A DNA stretch of 64,000 nt from Bacteroidales bacterium (GCA_012517855.1 JAAYUD010000067.1:62001-126000); one strand, 5' to 3'; shown: positions 18,222 through 28,168, counted from the stretch's first letter. Notes: a model not told the origin generated them from the sequence alone. A program made the numbers and translations.

Positions 18222-19928
18222 TTACCAATAAGGATTGTTTTTACACAATTTATTATTTGCTGTTTCCGAGGTTGGCAACGAAAAGTAATAGTATTTATCA
18301 AGGAATACACGAGTACCTCCACCATCACAATCTACTTTGTCGTAAGTCATAGTACCTGTGGCAGAATCTCGTGTAATTTTAACTCCATGTGCATTCTGTC
18401 CGTTTATTACGTTGCCTGCAAGTTTCCATCTACGTAAATCCCAATAACGGAAACCCTCACCAGCCAACTCTACGCAACGTTCTTTGCGAAGCAAAGACAT
18501 AAATGCATCAACATCCGGAGCATCTGTGATGGTCTTATCAGGTAAGCCTACACGATGACGAACTTCATTAAGTGCGTCAAGAGCTTTCCCACTATTGGTT
18601 GCATAATCAAGCCTTGCGTATGCCTCAGCTTTGTTCAATAGTACTTCTGCGTAACGAAGTACAGCATCGTATTGCCAGCTGCCATCATTAACAAAGCTTG
18701 TATTACCTTCTTGCAAATATTTGCGTATATAGTAACCGGTCGGTGTATGTCCATTTGTTGATCCTGCTTGCGAGAATGCTACAAATCCATCACTACCACC
18801 AACATAAGTTTGAATGTCACGACCTTCCCACTTGCAACCATTGTATAGAATTGTTGCCTTGAAACGTGGTTCTCTATCGGTATATGGATTTGTATGGCCA
18901 TTGGCTTCATATGTCGACCAATTGAAGTCAGAACCATCACTGAATTCGTACATATCTGCCAATTCTGCAGTAGGTACATGTTCAGCATAAACTGCAGTGC
19001 TGTATACTGCGCCATCACCAAAAGGACGATTGTATAAATCATAATTATGAATCAAGCTGCCTTTTTGATAATACAAAGCAAAAAGGATCTCACTCGAATT
19101 GTCTTGCCCTCCATCTATTTGGAATACCTTGGCATAATCTGGAGCTAAAGCACCACCCAGTTCTTTTACTTTCTCTGCTGCATCAATAGCAATTTGCCAT
19201 TGGCCTGCATAAAGAGCCATTCTTGATAAAAAACCGTATGCTGTTTTTTTTGTTGCTCTACCATCCCAAGATGATGGCCAAGTTTCTGGCAGTTTTTCAG
19301 CAGCCCATTGTAACTCTGAAATCACATAATTCCAACTGTCGGCTTCTGAAAGTCGTGCTCGATTAATATCGCTTTTGTTATCACCGTTATCAATACCACC
19401 ATTTGCACCAGACACATCCGTGCGTAGTACGATACCACCATAAACGCGAATCAAACGATAGTACGAATATGCTCGACATAAACGAACTTCAGCGCGTCTG
19501 ATATCACACCAATCATTTCCAAATTTACTTCCATAGCGAGAGATATCTTCTAATGCTACATTTGCTCTGCGAATGCGGTAGTAAACATCGTCCCAACATT
19601 CAAATGCGCCGGCACTACCCGTTGCAAATGCACTTGTCTGCATTAAAGCTTTGTTATATGGATGGTTATATTGATCCCATGAAGTTGATTTTGTCAAATC
19701 CGAGAAACTATCATAGTATGCTCCACGACTATTCGCTACTTGTGATATGTCGGAAAACGTCTTATAAGAAGCTGTTATGTACATATCTGCAGACTCTTCC
19801 GTGTTCCATACTGCAAGATCCGAAATAGTAGTTGTATCATTTAAATTCAGCGCATCGTCATTACACGATGCCAATCCTAATCCAATAATGGCGAGAATTA
19901 GTGATATTTTTGTCTTTATATTTTTCAC
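18222..19928 (-). CDS. SusD/RagB-family nutrient-binding outer-membrane lipoprotein
   Basis: The 568-residue protein has a lipobox at GLASC (Cys22), the SusD N-terminal TPR part (DVYYRIRRANVALEDISRYG; YSYYRLIRVYGGIVLRTDVS) and the C-terminal RagB/SusD signature (YAEVLLNKAEAYARLDYA; LRKERCVELAGEGFRYWDLRRW). SusD acts as the lid on the SusC barrel and captures oligosaccharides. It begins 17 bases after susC, so they are co-translated partners. Confidence 0.95.
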   Translation of the reverse strand: MKNIKTKISLILAIIGLGLASCNDDALNLNDTTTISDLAVWNTEESADMYITASYKTFSDISQVANSRGAYYDSFSDLTKSTSWDQYNHPYNKALMQTSAFATGSAGAFECWDDVYYRIRRANVALEDISRYGSKFGNDWCDIRRAEVRLCRAYSYYRLIRVYGGIVLRTDVSGANGGIDNGDNKSDINRARLSEADSWNYVISELQWAAEKLPETWPSSWDGRATKKTAYGFLSRMALYAGQWQIAIDAAEKVKELGGALAPDYAKVFQIDGGQDNSSEILFALYYQKGSLIHNYDLYNRPFGDGAVYSTAVYAEHVPTAELADMYEFSDGSDFNWSTYEANGHTNPYTDREPRFKATILYNGCKWEGRDIQTYVGGSDGFVAFSQAGSTNGHTPTGYYIRKYLQEGNTSFVNDGSWQYDAVLRYAEVLLNKAEAYARLDYATNSGKALDALNEVRHRVGLPDKTITDAPDVDAFMSLLRKERCVELAGEGFRYWDLRRWKLAGNVINGQNAHGVKITRDSATGTMTYDKVDCDGGGTRVFLDKYYYFSLPTSETANNKLCKNNPYW

Positions 19929-19945
19929 GTCCTTACCTCCCTTAA

Positions 19946-22900
19946 TTAAAATGTTACATTTACTCCTAGGCTATAGGTTAATTGTTGTGGATAATATCCG
20001 TTACTTACAGATGGACTTTCTGGGTCAACATATTTGAAATGACTGAGTGTAAGTAAGTTCGTACCGGCAAGATAAATATTGATACGACTGAAAGGTGTTC
20101 TCTTTAACATACGATCAGGCATTGTATAACCAATTTTGAGATTTTTCAATCGGAGATATTCTCCATTTACAACCCACCATGACGAACGCCAAGCATTATT
20201 TCCATTGTCTATAGTCGAAAGACGAGGATATTTGGCATTCGTGTGTTCCGGAGTCCATGCACCCTCAATTAAGTAATAAGGTGAGTTACCACCTCCTGTG
20301 AATGGACTTGTGTAGGTTGTACATGAAGTTACACCACTATTATAGACACCTGATAATTCGTAATCACAATGGGTTACCCCCTGCCATAACATCGAAAAGT
20401 TGAAATTCTTATAAGTCAGTTCAAAATTCATCGAAAAGTTTATTTCAGGAATGGGACCATAACCAATCTTCACATAATCGTACGTTGATGTAATCAAACC
20501 ATCTCCATTAACATCCCGATATTTAATATCACCTAAACGAATAGTACCCGATGGAGCTGTGGTGTAATTATCTATTTCCTGTTGGGTTTGAAATAAGCCT
20601 ACGGCTTGGAATCCATAACGAGCATTCATGGGTTTACCCAGAATTCCACGATAATTGGGATAGTTATCGGTTACAGCCATTTTTAATACACGGTTACGAG
20701 CATACGAAAAACTACCGGATATATTGTATGTCCAATCTTTATTGATTCGATTGTAATGTTTTAATGTAATTTCCAGTCCACGATTGTCTACTTCTCCCGT
20801 ATTACTCTGACTCGGATAATAGCCACCTAATGAAGAAGGATAATTTCCACTACTTCCTTCCAAAATATTTTTATTTAATTGGTAAAACACATCTATTTCG
20901 CCGCTTAATAAATGGTTCCAAAGATCAAATTCAAATCCTAAGTTATAACTTTTTGTTTTCGACCATGTCAAGTTGCGATATATATAATCGTTTGTTGTGT
21001 AGAATTGTGACAGTGGAGCTCCACCAAAAACCATACTATTGTTTGCAATGCCAAAAGTCGAGTTATACAAATATGGGCTTGCATCACAATTCCCAGATTC
21101 ACCATAGCTGGCGCGAATTTTAAAATAATCCACAAAGGGCAATATCTTCTTAAAGAAATTTTCTTCTGAAGCTACCCATCCAAGTGATACGGAAGGGAAG
21201 AATCCCCATCGGTTTTCAGGTGCAAAGATATAAGTGCCATCACGACGGAAAGACGCCTCAGCGAGATATTTCATATCATAGGCATAATTAATACGACCAG
21301 CCCAAGATGCTTGACCACTATAGGCATATGATCCGCTCACTGGATTAGCAGGGAATGTGGTACCAAGTGATAAGTCTACAGGGTCATCACTGTAATACCC
21401 ACGTTTTATTCCTGTCATTGTATTAGAGTACGTTTTTTGAGCTTCATAGAAAAATAATGCACTGATATGATGTTTATTAAAATCTCTTGAATAGTCAACT
21501 TGTGGACGAACTAACCAAGTATCACCCCATGATGAAGATTTTGTATAAGCACCACCTTCTGTATATCCACTTGCGCCAACGATATTCTCGTCAAAAGTAT
21601 TGTTGATAGAATACAATTGATAATATCTATCATAATTAGAATCTGTTGTATGGCTATAATTGTATGCTCCGAAAAATGAGACTTTCAATCCTTTCAATAT
21701 ATTCGTCAAATCAGAAAAATCATATTCCAACTTATAGTTAGAATCGAAAGCCCACCGCGTTTGGCGTTGATATCCCGAATTCATCAATGCGGCATATCCA
21801 TTTACATAATAAGTTGCTCCTTGCCATGCGGTTGGTAATCCTTTATATTCATCTTTGATAATTGGAATAGAATTTACAGCTTGTCGTACGGGATCAAATT
21901 CTGCTTGGTCCCCAATTGCTGTACCAGGATAGTCCCTATCTGTACGATAAGCAGATAAATTAGTTGTAAACTTTAAATTCTTTACAACTTGAATATCCAA
22001 ATTAGTCCGGACATTATAACGCTTAAACAGAGTATTCTTCAATGTGCCTTTTTGATCCATATAACCTAAACTGGCAAAATACTTATTTTTGTCATTACCG
22101 CCTGAAGCCGAAACATTATGCTGCTGGGTTTCACCGGTATGAAATATTTTATCAATCCAATTAGTCTGTCCCCATATACTGTTAGGGTCATTATTCATGA
22201 CTTTATTTTGAATATCGGCTGTCCAAAGAGGTGTTAATCCATCCATTTGGCGTGCTTTGTTGTTCCAGTACATATAGTCACCGGCATTTAAGTATTTTGG
22301 CATCGCTGTGTTTGCTGTCAATGTTACTGAACCGTCATAGGCTATTTTAGCCGGTCCGTTAGCTCCCGATTTAGTAGTAATCAATATTACCCCATTAGCA
22401 CCTTGCACACCATAAATAGCTGCCGAAGCATCTTTTAGCACCGAAATACTTTCAATATCATTTGGATTGATATAATCGAGTAGCCGTTGCACACCATCGA
22501 TTATTATCATAGGGCTATTACCTCCACTGCCGAACGTATTCAAACCACGAACATACAAAGCCGTACCATCACCACCAGGCTTACCTGATGATTGAATACT
22601 AGTCAAGCCTGTTACTTTACCAGTCAACAAATTTGACACGTTCTGCATTGGAGCTTCCATCAATTCTTTTGATGAAACTGACGCCACAGAACCTGTCAAA
22701 GTTGCTTTCTTTTGAGTACCGTAACCGACAACAACGACTTCATTAAGTTGCTGGGCATTTTCTTTCATAACGATGACAAAATTCTGCTTATCTTTAGTGT
22801 TGATAAATCGTTCTTCATAACCAACATACGATACTTGCAATACACCATCCGAAGATAAATCCATTTCAAATTTACCATTAATATCGGTTATTGTCTTAGC

Positions 22901-23377
22901 AGAATTACCGCTTACAGATACATTTGCACCGATAATTGGCATACCCGATATATCTTTCACTACACCACTGATTCTTTTCTTATCATTGGCAGGAGCATTA
23001 CGCCTAATCTGAACAAGGGAATTCTTTCTCAGCATAATATTCTTCCCTTCCATGGCATAATCAATATCAGTACCTCTAAGAATCGCATCCAACACCTCAG
23101 CAACACTGCAATTACGCATATTCACATTAACTGACTTGCCTAGATTTATATTCTTAGCATTAAAAACGAATAGATAATCTGTTTGTTTTTCGATAGAAAG
23201 AAGCACTTTATTAATCGAAATATTATTTGCTACAATAGTCACTTTTCTTGATTGTGAATAGGTTTCTGTAGCAAACATAGTACCAACAAACAGGAATAAG
23301 GCTAACACAGAGAGCTTCATAATTCTCAAAAATAGTTTAAATTCTACAATAGAACTTTGATACAAAATATTTTTCAT
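19946..23377 (-). CDS. SusC/RagA TonB-linked outer-membrane transporter with STN domain
   Basis: The 1143-residue protein has a long signal region, an STN domain (about 44-120; VTIVANNISINKVLLSIEKQ), a carboxypeptidase-regulatory-like domain (about 136-190), a TonB plug with NEVVVVGYGTQKKATLTGS, and a barrel ending in a phenylalanine as expected. The STN domain talks to the FecR anti-sigma factor, matching the sigma/FecR genes upstream. The protein imports glycan fragments into the periplasm, powered by TonB. Start is ATG at 23377. The first bases overlap a candidate antisense promoter (see 23391-23482). Confidence 0.95.
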   Translation of the reverse strand: MKNILYQSSIVEFKLFLRIMKLSVLALFLFVGTMFATETYSQSRKVTIVANNISINKVLLSIEKQTDYLFVFNAKNINLGKSVNVNMRNCSVAEVLDAILRGTDIDYAMEGKNIMLRKNSLVQIRRNAPANDKKRISGVVKDISGMPIIGANVSVSGNSAKTITDINGKFEMDLSSDGVLQVSYVGYEERFINTKDKQNFVIVMKENAQQLNEVVVVGYGTQKKATLTGSVASVSSKELMEAPMQNVSNLLTGKVTGLTSIQSSGKPGGDGTALYVRGLNTFGSGGNSPMIIIDGVQRLLDYINPNDIESISVLKDASAAIYGVQGANGVILITTKSGANGPAKIAYDGSVTLTANTAMPKYLNAGDYMYWNNKARQMDGLTPLWTADIQNKVMNNDPNSIWGQTNWIDKIFHTGETQQHNVSASGGNDKNKYFASLGYMDQKGTLKNTLFKRYNVRTNLDIQVVKNLKFTTNLSAYRTDRDYPGTAIGDQAEFDPVRQAVNSIPIIKDEYKGLPTAWQGATYYVNGYAALMNSGYQRQTRWAFDSNYKLEYDFSDLTNILKGLKVSFFGAYNYSHTTDSNYDRYYQLYSINNTFDENIVGASGYTEGGAYTKSSSWGDTWLVRPQVDYSRDFNKHHISALFFYEAQKTYSNTMTGIKRGYYSDDPVDLSLGTTFPANPVSGSYAYSGQASWAGRINYAYDMKYLAEASFRRDGTYIFAPENRWGFFPSVSLGWVASEENFFKKILPFVDYFKIRASYGESGNCDASPYLYNSTFGIANNSMVFGGAPLSQFYTTNDYIYRNLTWSKTKSYNLGFEFDLWNHLLSGEIDVFYQLNKNILEGSSGNYPSSLGGYYPSQSNTGEVDNRGLEITLKHYNRINKDWTYNISGSFSYARNRVLKMAVTDNYPNYRGILGKPMNARYGFQAVGLFQTQQEIDNYTTAPSGTIRLGDIKYRDVNGDGLITSTYDYVKIGYGPIPEINFSMNFELTYKNFNFSMLWQGVTHCDYELSGVYNSGVTSCTTYTSPFTGGGNSPYYLIEGAWTPEHTNAKYPRLSTIDNGNNAWRSSWWVVNGEYLRLKNLKIGYTMPDRMLKRTPFSRINIYLAGTNLLTLSHFKYVDPESPSVSNGYYPQQLTYSLGVNVTF

Positions 23378-23384
23378 ATATTTG
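23356..23384 (+). promoter_or_regulatory. Candidate promoter of an antisense RNA at susC start
   Basis: On the plus strand TATATTTG (23377-23384) matches the Bacteroidales -7 box exactly, with TTTG at 23356-23359 17 bases upstream (slightly short of the usual 19-21). It points away from susC, towards the hairpins at 23427-23476. The start of transcription would be near 23391. Confidence 0.45.
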
Positions 23385-23390
23385 TAAGTG

Positions 23391-23482
23391 AGATTTTAAG
23401 TTTAACTTATGATTTTTTACGAACCGGCCAATCTTTATTGGCTTTCAGGCGGTTTGATGTTGCAGCATCAAACCGCTTTTTA
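23391..23482 (+). ncRNA. Candidate small antisense RNA in the FecR-SusC gap
   Basis: The 148-base gap between fecR and susC has two hairpins in a row: GCCAAT/ATTGGC (23427-23442) and a perfect 11-base stem GCGGTTTGATG with complement (23449-23476). The second is followed by TTTTT only on the plus strand, so it is a terminator for plus-strand transcription, not for the minus-strand fecR. Together with the promoter above this predicts a transcript of about 90 bases opposite the susC leader. Bacteroides PULs with ECF-sigma/anti-sigma control are known to have such antisense RNAs (DonS in B. fragilis). Ends are estimates. Confidence 0.5.
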
Positions 23483-23525
23483 CTTTATTATTTCTATCTC
23501 ATAGGCAGAATATTTTATTCAATGG

Positions 23526-24467
23526 TTAATTAATTATTATAAGCTTATTATCTTCATCATAGGTATAAGAGAACTTATTATCGAGTTTAAGTACATTCAG
23601 TACGTGCTCTATGCCATCTCCGATACGAAATTTTCCTGTATAATATTTATTTATCATTCGACTATTATGAACAATGATCTTTACATCATAATATAGCTCC
23701 AACTTATGAACCATTTCATGTATTGAAAGATCGGTAAAGCAAAGCAGGCCTTTTCTCCACATAAACTCATTATCATCGCTAATCACCGTTTTACGCAATC
23801 GAACTCCATCTAAATAGCCTACATTATTAGGTTTCAACATCATCTTTTCAACTCCAGATCTATCGGTTATTTTTACACATCCATTAAGTAATGACGTTTT
23901 CCACTCTTTGTCAGTAGGATATGCAATGACATTGAATTCGGTGCCCAACACTTTAATATTATATCGGTTTGTCTGCACTATGAAAGGTTTTTCCTTGTTT
24001 TTTGAGACAATAAAATAAGCTTCTCCTTCCAATTTTACCCTTCTGTATTTGCCTATAAACTTATTCGAATAAGTCAAGCGGCTACACGAATTAAGCCAGA
24101 CATGGGTCCCGTCCGGCAAATGAATTTCGGTACGCTGCCCGGCAGGAGTATAGACACTCTGCAATAATTCTCCCGACGTCGAATCCTTGCCATTAAACCA
24201 TAGATAAGAGAACGAAAAAGCGATAGCCAGCAATGCCGCGATCTTCAATATCTCTCGAAGTATTATCTTAGCAGGCCTTTTTCTATTACTCAATAATTCG
24301 TCTTTGCCGAAATCAGGGGTTCGCCACAATGCTATATCATAAAGTTTGCGCTGAGCCATGTATTCTCTGCGGTTCTCATTGCTTGCGTTTATCCATTTCA
24401 CAACTAATTCTGTTTCATCAATATTCGCATCGTCAGAAATGTACTTCTGTAACAATTCAGTATTCAT
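23526..24467 (-). CDS. FecR-family anti-sigma factor of the PUL
   Basis: The 313-residue protein has a short cytoplasmic N-terminus, one membrane helix (KIAALLAIAFSFSYLWF), a FecR domain (GQRTEIHLPDGTHVWLNS; LEGEAYFIV; VLGTEFNVIAYPTD) and a DUF4974-like C-terminal domain. It holds the ECF sigma factor inactive until the SusC STN domain signals that substrate is being taken up. A longer frame opens at 24506; I prefer MNTELLQKYISDD at 24467 because it matches the family's beginning. The gene lies 70 bases after the sigma gene. Confidence 0.93.
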   Translation of the reverse strand: MNTELLQKYISDDANIDETELVVKWINASNENRREYMAQRKLYDIALWRTPDFGKDELLSNRKRPAKIILREILKIAALLAIAFSFSYLWFNGKDSTSGELLQSVYTPAGQRTEIHLPDGTHVWLNSCSRLTYSNKFIGKYRRVKLEGEAYFIVSKNKEKPFIVQTNRYNIKVLGTEFNVIAYPTDKEWKTSLLNGCVKITDRSGVEKMMLKPNNVGYLDGVRLRKTVISDDNEFMWRKGLLCFTDLSIHEMVHKLELYYDVKIIVHNSRMINKYYTGKFRIGDGIEHVLNVLKLDNKFSYTYDEDNKLIIIN

Positions 24468-24537
24468 CTTGTCTTTGGCCTTTATATAAAAACGATTTAA
24501 AAACAAATCTCCCTAAAAGAAAGATCAAAAAAATCAA

Positions 24538-25089
24538 CTATATAAATAGAAAAAAGAAAATAGGAAGATAATCTTTCAAAGCCACCCTTAAAACTTTGAG
24601 TGTTTTAGTAATGTGATATTCCACACTTTTTATCGAAATATTCATCGATTCGGCTATCTCTTTATTCGATTTGTTTTGAAAACGGCTCATCATAAACACA
24701 TCACGAGTCTGAGGAGGCAATAATTTTAAAGTGGAATTTACAATAGACTCCACTTCACCAGAAAATATATCGTAAGGATTGCATTCTTCCAAAGAACATA
24801 TACGAATAGAAAGATCATACTCTCTCCAACTTTTAATTTCCTCTAAAGCGGCACGCTCCACTTCTTGATGTTTAAGAAAATCGAGAGCTTTATTTTTCAA
24901 AATAGTCAATAAAAACGGAGCTATTGGATTTATTTCCCTTTGTTTTAATTGCTCCCATAATTTTATTAAAGATTCTGAAACGATGTCCTCTGCAATGCTT
25001 TCATCGTGAACATAAGACTTCACAAAATAAAAAGCCTTTTTATAATGGGTATTATATATATCGGTGAATGTTTTACTATTAGAGTTCAT
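24538..25089 (-). CDS. ECF RNA polymerase sigma factor controlling the PUL
   Basis: The 183-residue sigma-70 family protein has region 2 (TFTDIYNTHYKKAFYFVKSY, then SIAEDIVSESLIKLWEQL) and region 4 (LPPQTRDVFMMSRFQNKSNKEIAESM, then SVEYHITKTLKVLR). A longer frame opens at 25188, but the extra residues are hydrophobic and unlike the family, so MNSNSKTF at 25089 is taken as start. With FecR and the STN-bearing SusC it forms a trans-envelope switch. It is the first gene of the PUL. Confidence 0.93.
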   Translation of the reverse strand: MNSNSKTFTDIYNTHYKKAFYFVKSYVHDESIAEDIVSESLIKLWEQLKQREINPIAPFLLTILKNKALDFLKHQEVERAALEEIKSWREYDLSIRICSLEECNPYDIFSGEVESIVNSTLKLLPPQTRDVFMMSRFQNKSNKEIAESMNISIKSVEYHITKTLKVLRVALKDYLPIFFFLFI

Positions 25090-25189
25090 CTTACTATAGT
25101 GCAGTGATTCTATTTTACAAAAGAACAATAATATTTTAATAAAACCAAAGAAAGATATAATTATTGAAAATAATTTCTTCGAGAGCAAT

Positions 25190-25696
25190 ATTTATATATT
25201 ACAATATACAAAAAAACACTTCCATTATCAGTCATATCAGTTCTTTCCCTAGAATGTTTTATATTAAAATTTAAAGTATTAGGTATTATTCATAACTCAG
25301 ATATATTTTTCTCTCGGTATTAAAATAATTCAAATTTATTTTTTACCAATAAGAATTTTAATGACGTCCTTGTTTTGAAAACAAATGAAAAAATATGTTT
25401 TAAAGAAAATACCATCTTTAATGCAACTTAATGTTTTAACCTGAATAATTCATAGCCGACACTCTGTCGTAGATAGTTTGCACAGGAAGTTTGTATTACA
25501 ATGTGCTACCGTGATTGAATCGAGCTTTATAGGTCACGCTTTATGCTTGTCGATAGTGACTTATTACGAGGCTAAAGGTACTAAGCGAATCACTGAACAG
25601 AAATTAGCCCCAGACAATTGCTGATTGTTAGGGGCTACTATTCATCTCTGATTCTCGTTATATCTTTGTCTTCCTATTGACAAAGTAGAACTTCAT
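25190..25696. other. Gene-poor stretch before the PUL regulator, with a strong hairpin
   Basis: No complete gene seen. A 61-codon plus-strand frame without a proper start runs to a TGA near 25624 (ending EQKLAPDNC) and may be a remnant. A hairpin TAGCCCC/GGGGCTA with inner pairing CAAT/ATTG lies at 25604-25636; on the minus strand it follows the SNF2 stop codon and is followed by TAATTTCTG, so it may end that transcript. A TGACGTCCTT motif lies at about 25362. Confidence 0.4.
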
Positions 25697-28168
25697 TTAT
25701 TTTTTGTTCAGCATTCTGCCGATAAGTCCTAACATCTGTACAACAGTCTCTTTGTTAGTTACTGGAATTTTAATATTGGTTTCTCCTGTTTCCGGATTAT
25801 CTTCCACAATTCGGTTGATTAGTTCCTGAGTTGCCGTGGGGGATTTCAGTGTCTCTGTTAACATGGTGAAGAAGGATACTCCTTGCTCTATGAGCTTATC
25901 TGGCTGGAGTGTATGTTCCTGATGAGGTGGTAAATCATGTCCTTCTTTGGTATTGACAGAGGGTGAATCATCCGGTTGCTGTTCAAACAAGGGATCAAAG
26001 TCGTAATGAGTATTTGTATCCTTAGTAACTTTAGATTCCTTTTCATCCTTATCGATAGGTGGTATTTCATCTTTGGTCTCATTTTCGGCTGGCTCTTTGA
26101 TGGTTTCGCTCAACTCTTCCATTATCTTTTGGAACTTATTGCCTTTGGTAAAGATGGTATCCTCGCCACCATCAAGTACACCTTCGAACATGGAAGATTT
26201 AAACTTAAGTTTGCCAAGCATGCTTTCTTCAAAAGTACGCATTGAAATCAAATTAATGACTTGAATATTGCGTATCTGCCCTATTCGATAAATGCGGGCA
26301 ATACGTTGCTCCAGGGTAGCAGGGTTCCACGGTAAGTCCATATTGATGATGATAGAAGCAGCTTGTAGGTTGAGACCCGTACTTCCCGCATCAGTGGCAA
26401 GGAATACACGGCTGTCTGGCAAATCCGTGAAATTATTGACCAAATCTTTTCGTGCTTTGGATGGTATGCCTCCGTGTAAATATTCATAGCGAATACCTTT
26501 TTGGTCCATTTCTTGGGCGATTAAGCGAGTCATACGTTCCCACTGACTGAAAACGACAATTTTTTCTTCTCCACTTTCTACGATATTGCTAATGATGTTC
26601 ATTACTTCTTCGATCTTGGTATCAAAACGTGTCTTCTGATCCAGGATGTAAGTACTGTCACATACCATACGCATTTGTTGGAGCAATAAAAGAAGTCTGT
26701 TACGGTCGGCCTCCGAAAGAAAGTGCATTTTTTCCCACTTCTGAAGCAAACGGGATACATGAGCATTTGCTTCGTCGTGTATTGCCATTTGTTCCTTTGT
26801 CATTGGTACCATAAGATTCTTGTCCTGTCGTGCAGGCAGCTGAAGCTTCACTTCTTTTTTACGGCGGCGTATCAGATAGGGCTTGAGGCGTTGTCCGATT
26901 TCATTTAGATTTTGGTAGCCTATTGTTGCGCCTTTGCTGTCTAAGATGATATAGCGGTTACGGAATTGATAATAAGGTCCCAAGCAAAATTGGTTTACGA
27001 GTTCCATAACAGAGTAGAGTTCTTCTAATCGATTTTCCAGGGGAGTACCAGAGAGGATAACAGCATATTGCGAATTTATTTTTCTGGCGGCTTTTGCTAT
27101 TTGTGTATCCCAGTTCTTCAAACGTTGTACTTCATCGATGATGACCATATCCGTTTCCAAATACCCGAGAGCTTTGATATCGTTGCATACAGCGTTGTAG
27201 GAGATTATCTTGTAAGGTTCAGAAGTGTTGTATTGTTCTTTGCGCTTCAGGTGGTTGCCTTCAATTACATGAACCTGTTGTCCTGTGAAGCGCTCTATCT
27301 CTCTCTTCCATTGATATTTCAAGGACGTGGGACATATTATTAATGTAGAATTCACAAGCCCTTTCTTTCTCAGCAGTTCTGCTGTACCTATTGCCTGGAT
27401 GGTTTTACCCAATCCCATCTCGTCGGCAATGATAGCCCGACCGGCTTTGGCTGCGAAGCGAATACCCTCTTCCTGATAAGGATAAAGGCGAGCCTGGAGT
27501 AAATCTTTGAAATCTTTGTTAGTCAATGCGTCAATCCAACGGATGCGTTCTTTGCGCTCTCGATGTTCTATCACAAATTGCAGTGCGTCTCTATAACAGC
27601 GAAAGGTGTCGTCAATCTTACGAGCTTTCTTTAAAAATGTATCGAAACTTTCAAATGAATTCTCTTTCAGAACAAACTTATCGTCAAAAAAAGAAGATGC
27701 CAGTTTTGTAAACGCCTCCTCGTTGTCTCCTCCAATTCGAATACGAACTTTTCTTTCCGCAGTATAATCGAGATAAACAGAAGAATAGGGAGGTATTTCA
27801 CGGTGGACATGATGTTTACGAAGCCATGGCTTTAGAGCTTCCAAATGCTTGCAAGTTCCCAAACGGGAGGTTTTAAAATCTAAGCACGAGCAATAGTTCC
27901 AAGGGCTTCTTGCACCACGGTAAACAACCTTATATTCTTGATTTGTCTTAGGATTTTTTACTTGATATTCACCTGGAGCCCTTTTCTCGTCAATACATTG
28001 GATAACGAGTTTCTCCTCTTGCGCCACTTGTTTGCGAAGCAGTATTTGCCAAGTTTTCAAATCTAGATTTCCAGGCTTATATTGATAAGGGATTTTTTTT
28101 GTTTGTTTTTTCTTGAAACTGCCTTTTGCGGATTTTCTATTCTTCATGTATTCATTCTGTTTGGGCAT
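25697..28168 (-). CDS. SNF2-family helicase with N-terminal SWIM zinc finger
   Basis: The 823-residue ATPase has a SWIM zinc finger (Cys93, Cys95, Cys106, His108), then a SNF2 motor: Walker A DEMGLGKT at 249-256, Walker B IIDEVQRLKN at 343-352 (DEVQ where most have DEAQ or DEAH), SGTPLEN, and a helicase C lobe with DAGSTGLNLQAA and QRIARIYRIGQ. A charged tail follows from about 690. SNF2 proteins translocate on double-stranded DNA and remodel protein-DNA complexes; the bacterial RapA group acts on RNA polymerase, but the SWIM type is of unknown role. It stands alone, with a palindrome repeat upstream. Confidence 0.92.
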   Translation of the reverse strand: MPKQNEYMKNRKSAKGSFKKKQTKKIPYQYKPGNLDLKTWQILLRKQVAQEEKLVIQCIDEKRAPGEYQVKNPKTNQEYKVVYRGARSPWNYCSCLDFKTSRLGTCKHLEALKPWLRKHHVHREIPPYSSVYLDYTAERKVRIRIGGDNEEAFTKLASSFFDDKFVLKENSFESFDTFLKKARKIDDTFRCYRDALQFVIEHRERKERIRWIDALTNKDFKDLLQARLYPYQEEGIRFAAKAGRAIIADEMGLGKTIQAIGTAELLRKKGLVNSTLIICPTSLKYQWKREIERFTGQQVHVIEGNHLKRKEQYNTSEPYKIISYNAVCNDIKALGYLETDMVIIDEVQRLKNWDTQIAKAARKINSQYAVILSGTPLENRLEELYSVMELVNQFCLGPYYQFRNRYIILDSKGATIGYQNLNEIGQRLKPYLIRRRKKEVKLQLPARQDKNLMVPMTKEQMAIHDEANAHVSRLLQKWEKMHFLSEADRNRLLLLLQQMRMVCDSTYILDQKTRFDTKIEEVMNIISNIVESGEEKIVVFSQWERMTRLIAQEMDQKGIRYEYLHGGIPSKARKDLVNNFTDLPDSRVFLATDAGSTGLNLQAASIIINMDLPWNPATLEQRIARIYRIGQIRNIQVINLISMRTFEESMLGKLKFKSSMFEGVLDGGEDTIFTKGNKFQKIMEELSETIKEPAENETKDEIPPIDKDEKESKVTKDTNTHYDFDPLFEQQPDDSPSVNTKEGHDLPPHQEHTLQPDKLIEQGVSFFTMLTETLKSPTATQELINRIVEDNPETGETNIKIPVTNKETVVQMLGLIGRMLNKK

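Noticed and set aside
23449-23476. Hairpin as an intrinsic terminator of fecR
   Set aside because: On the minus strand, in which fecR is read, no T-run follows; the T-run lies on the plus-strand side, so a plus-strand terminator is the better reading.
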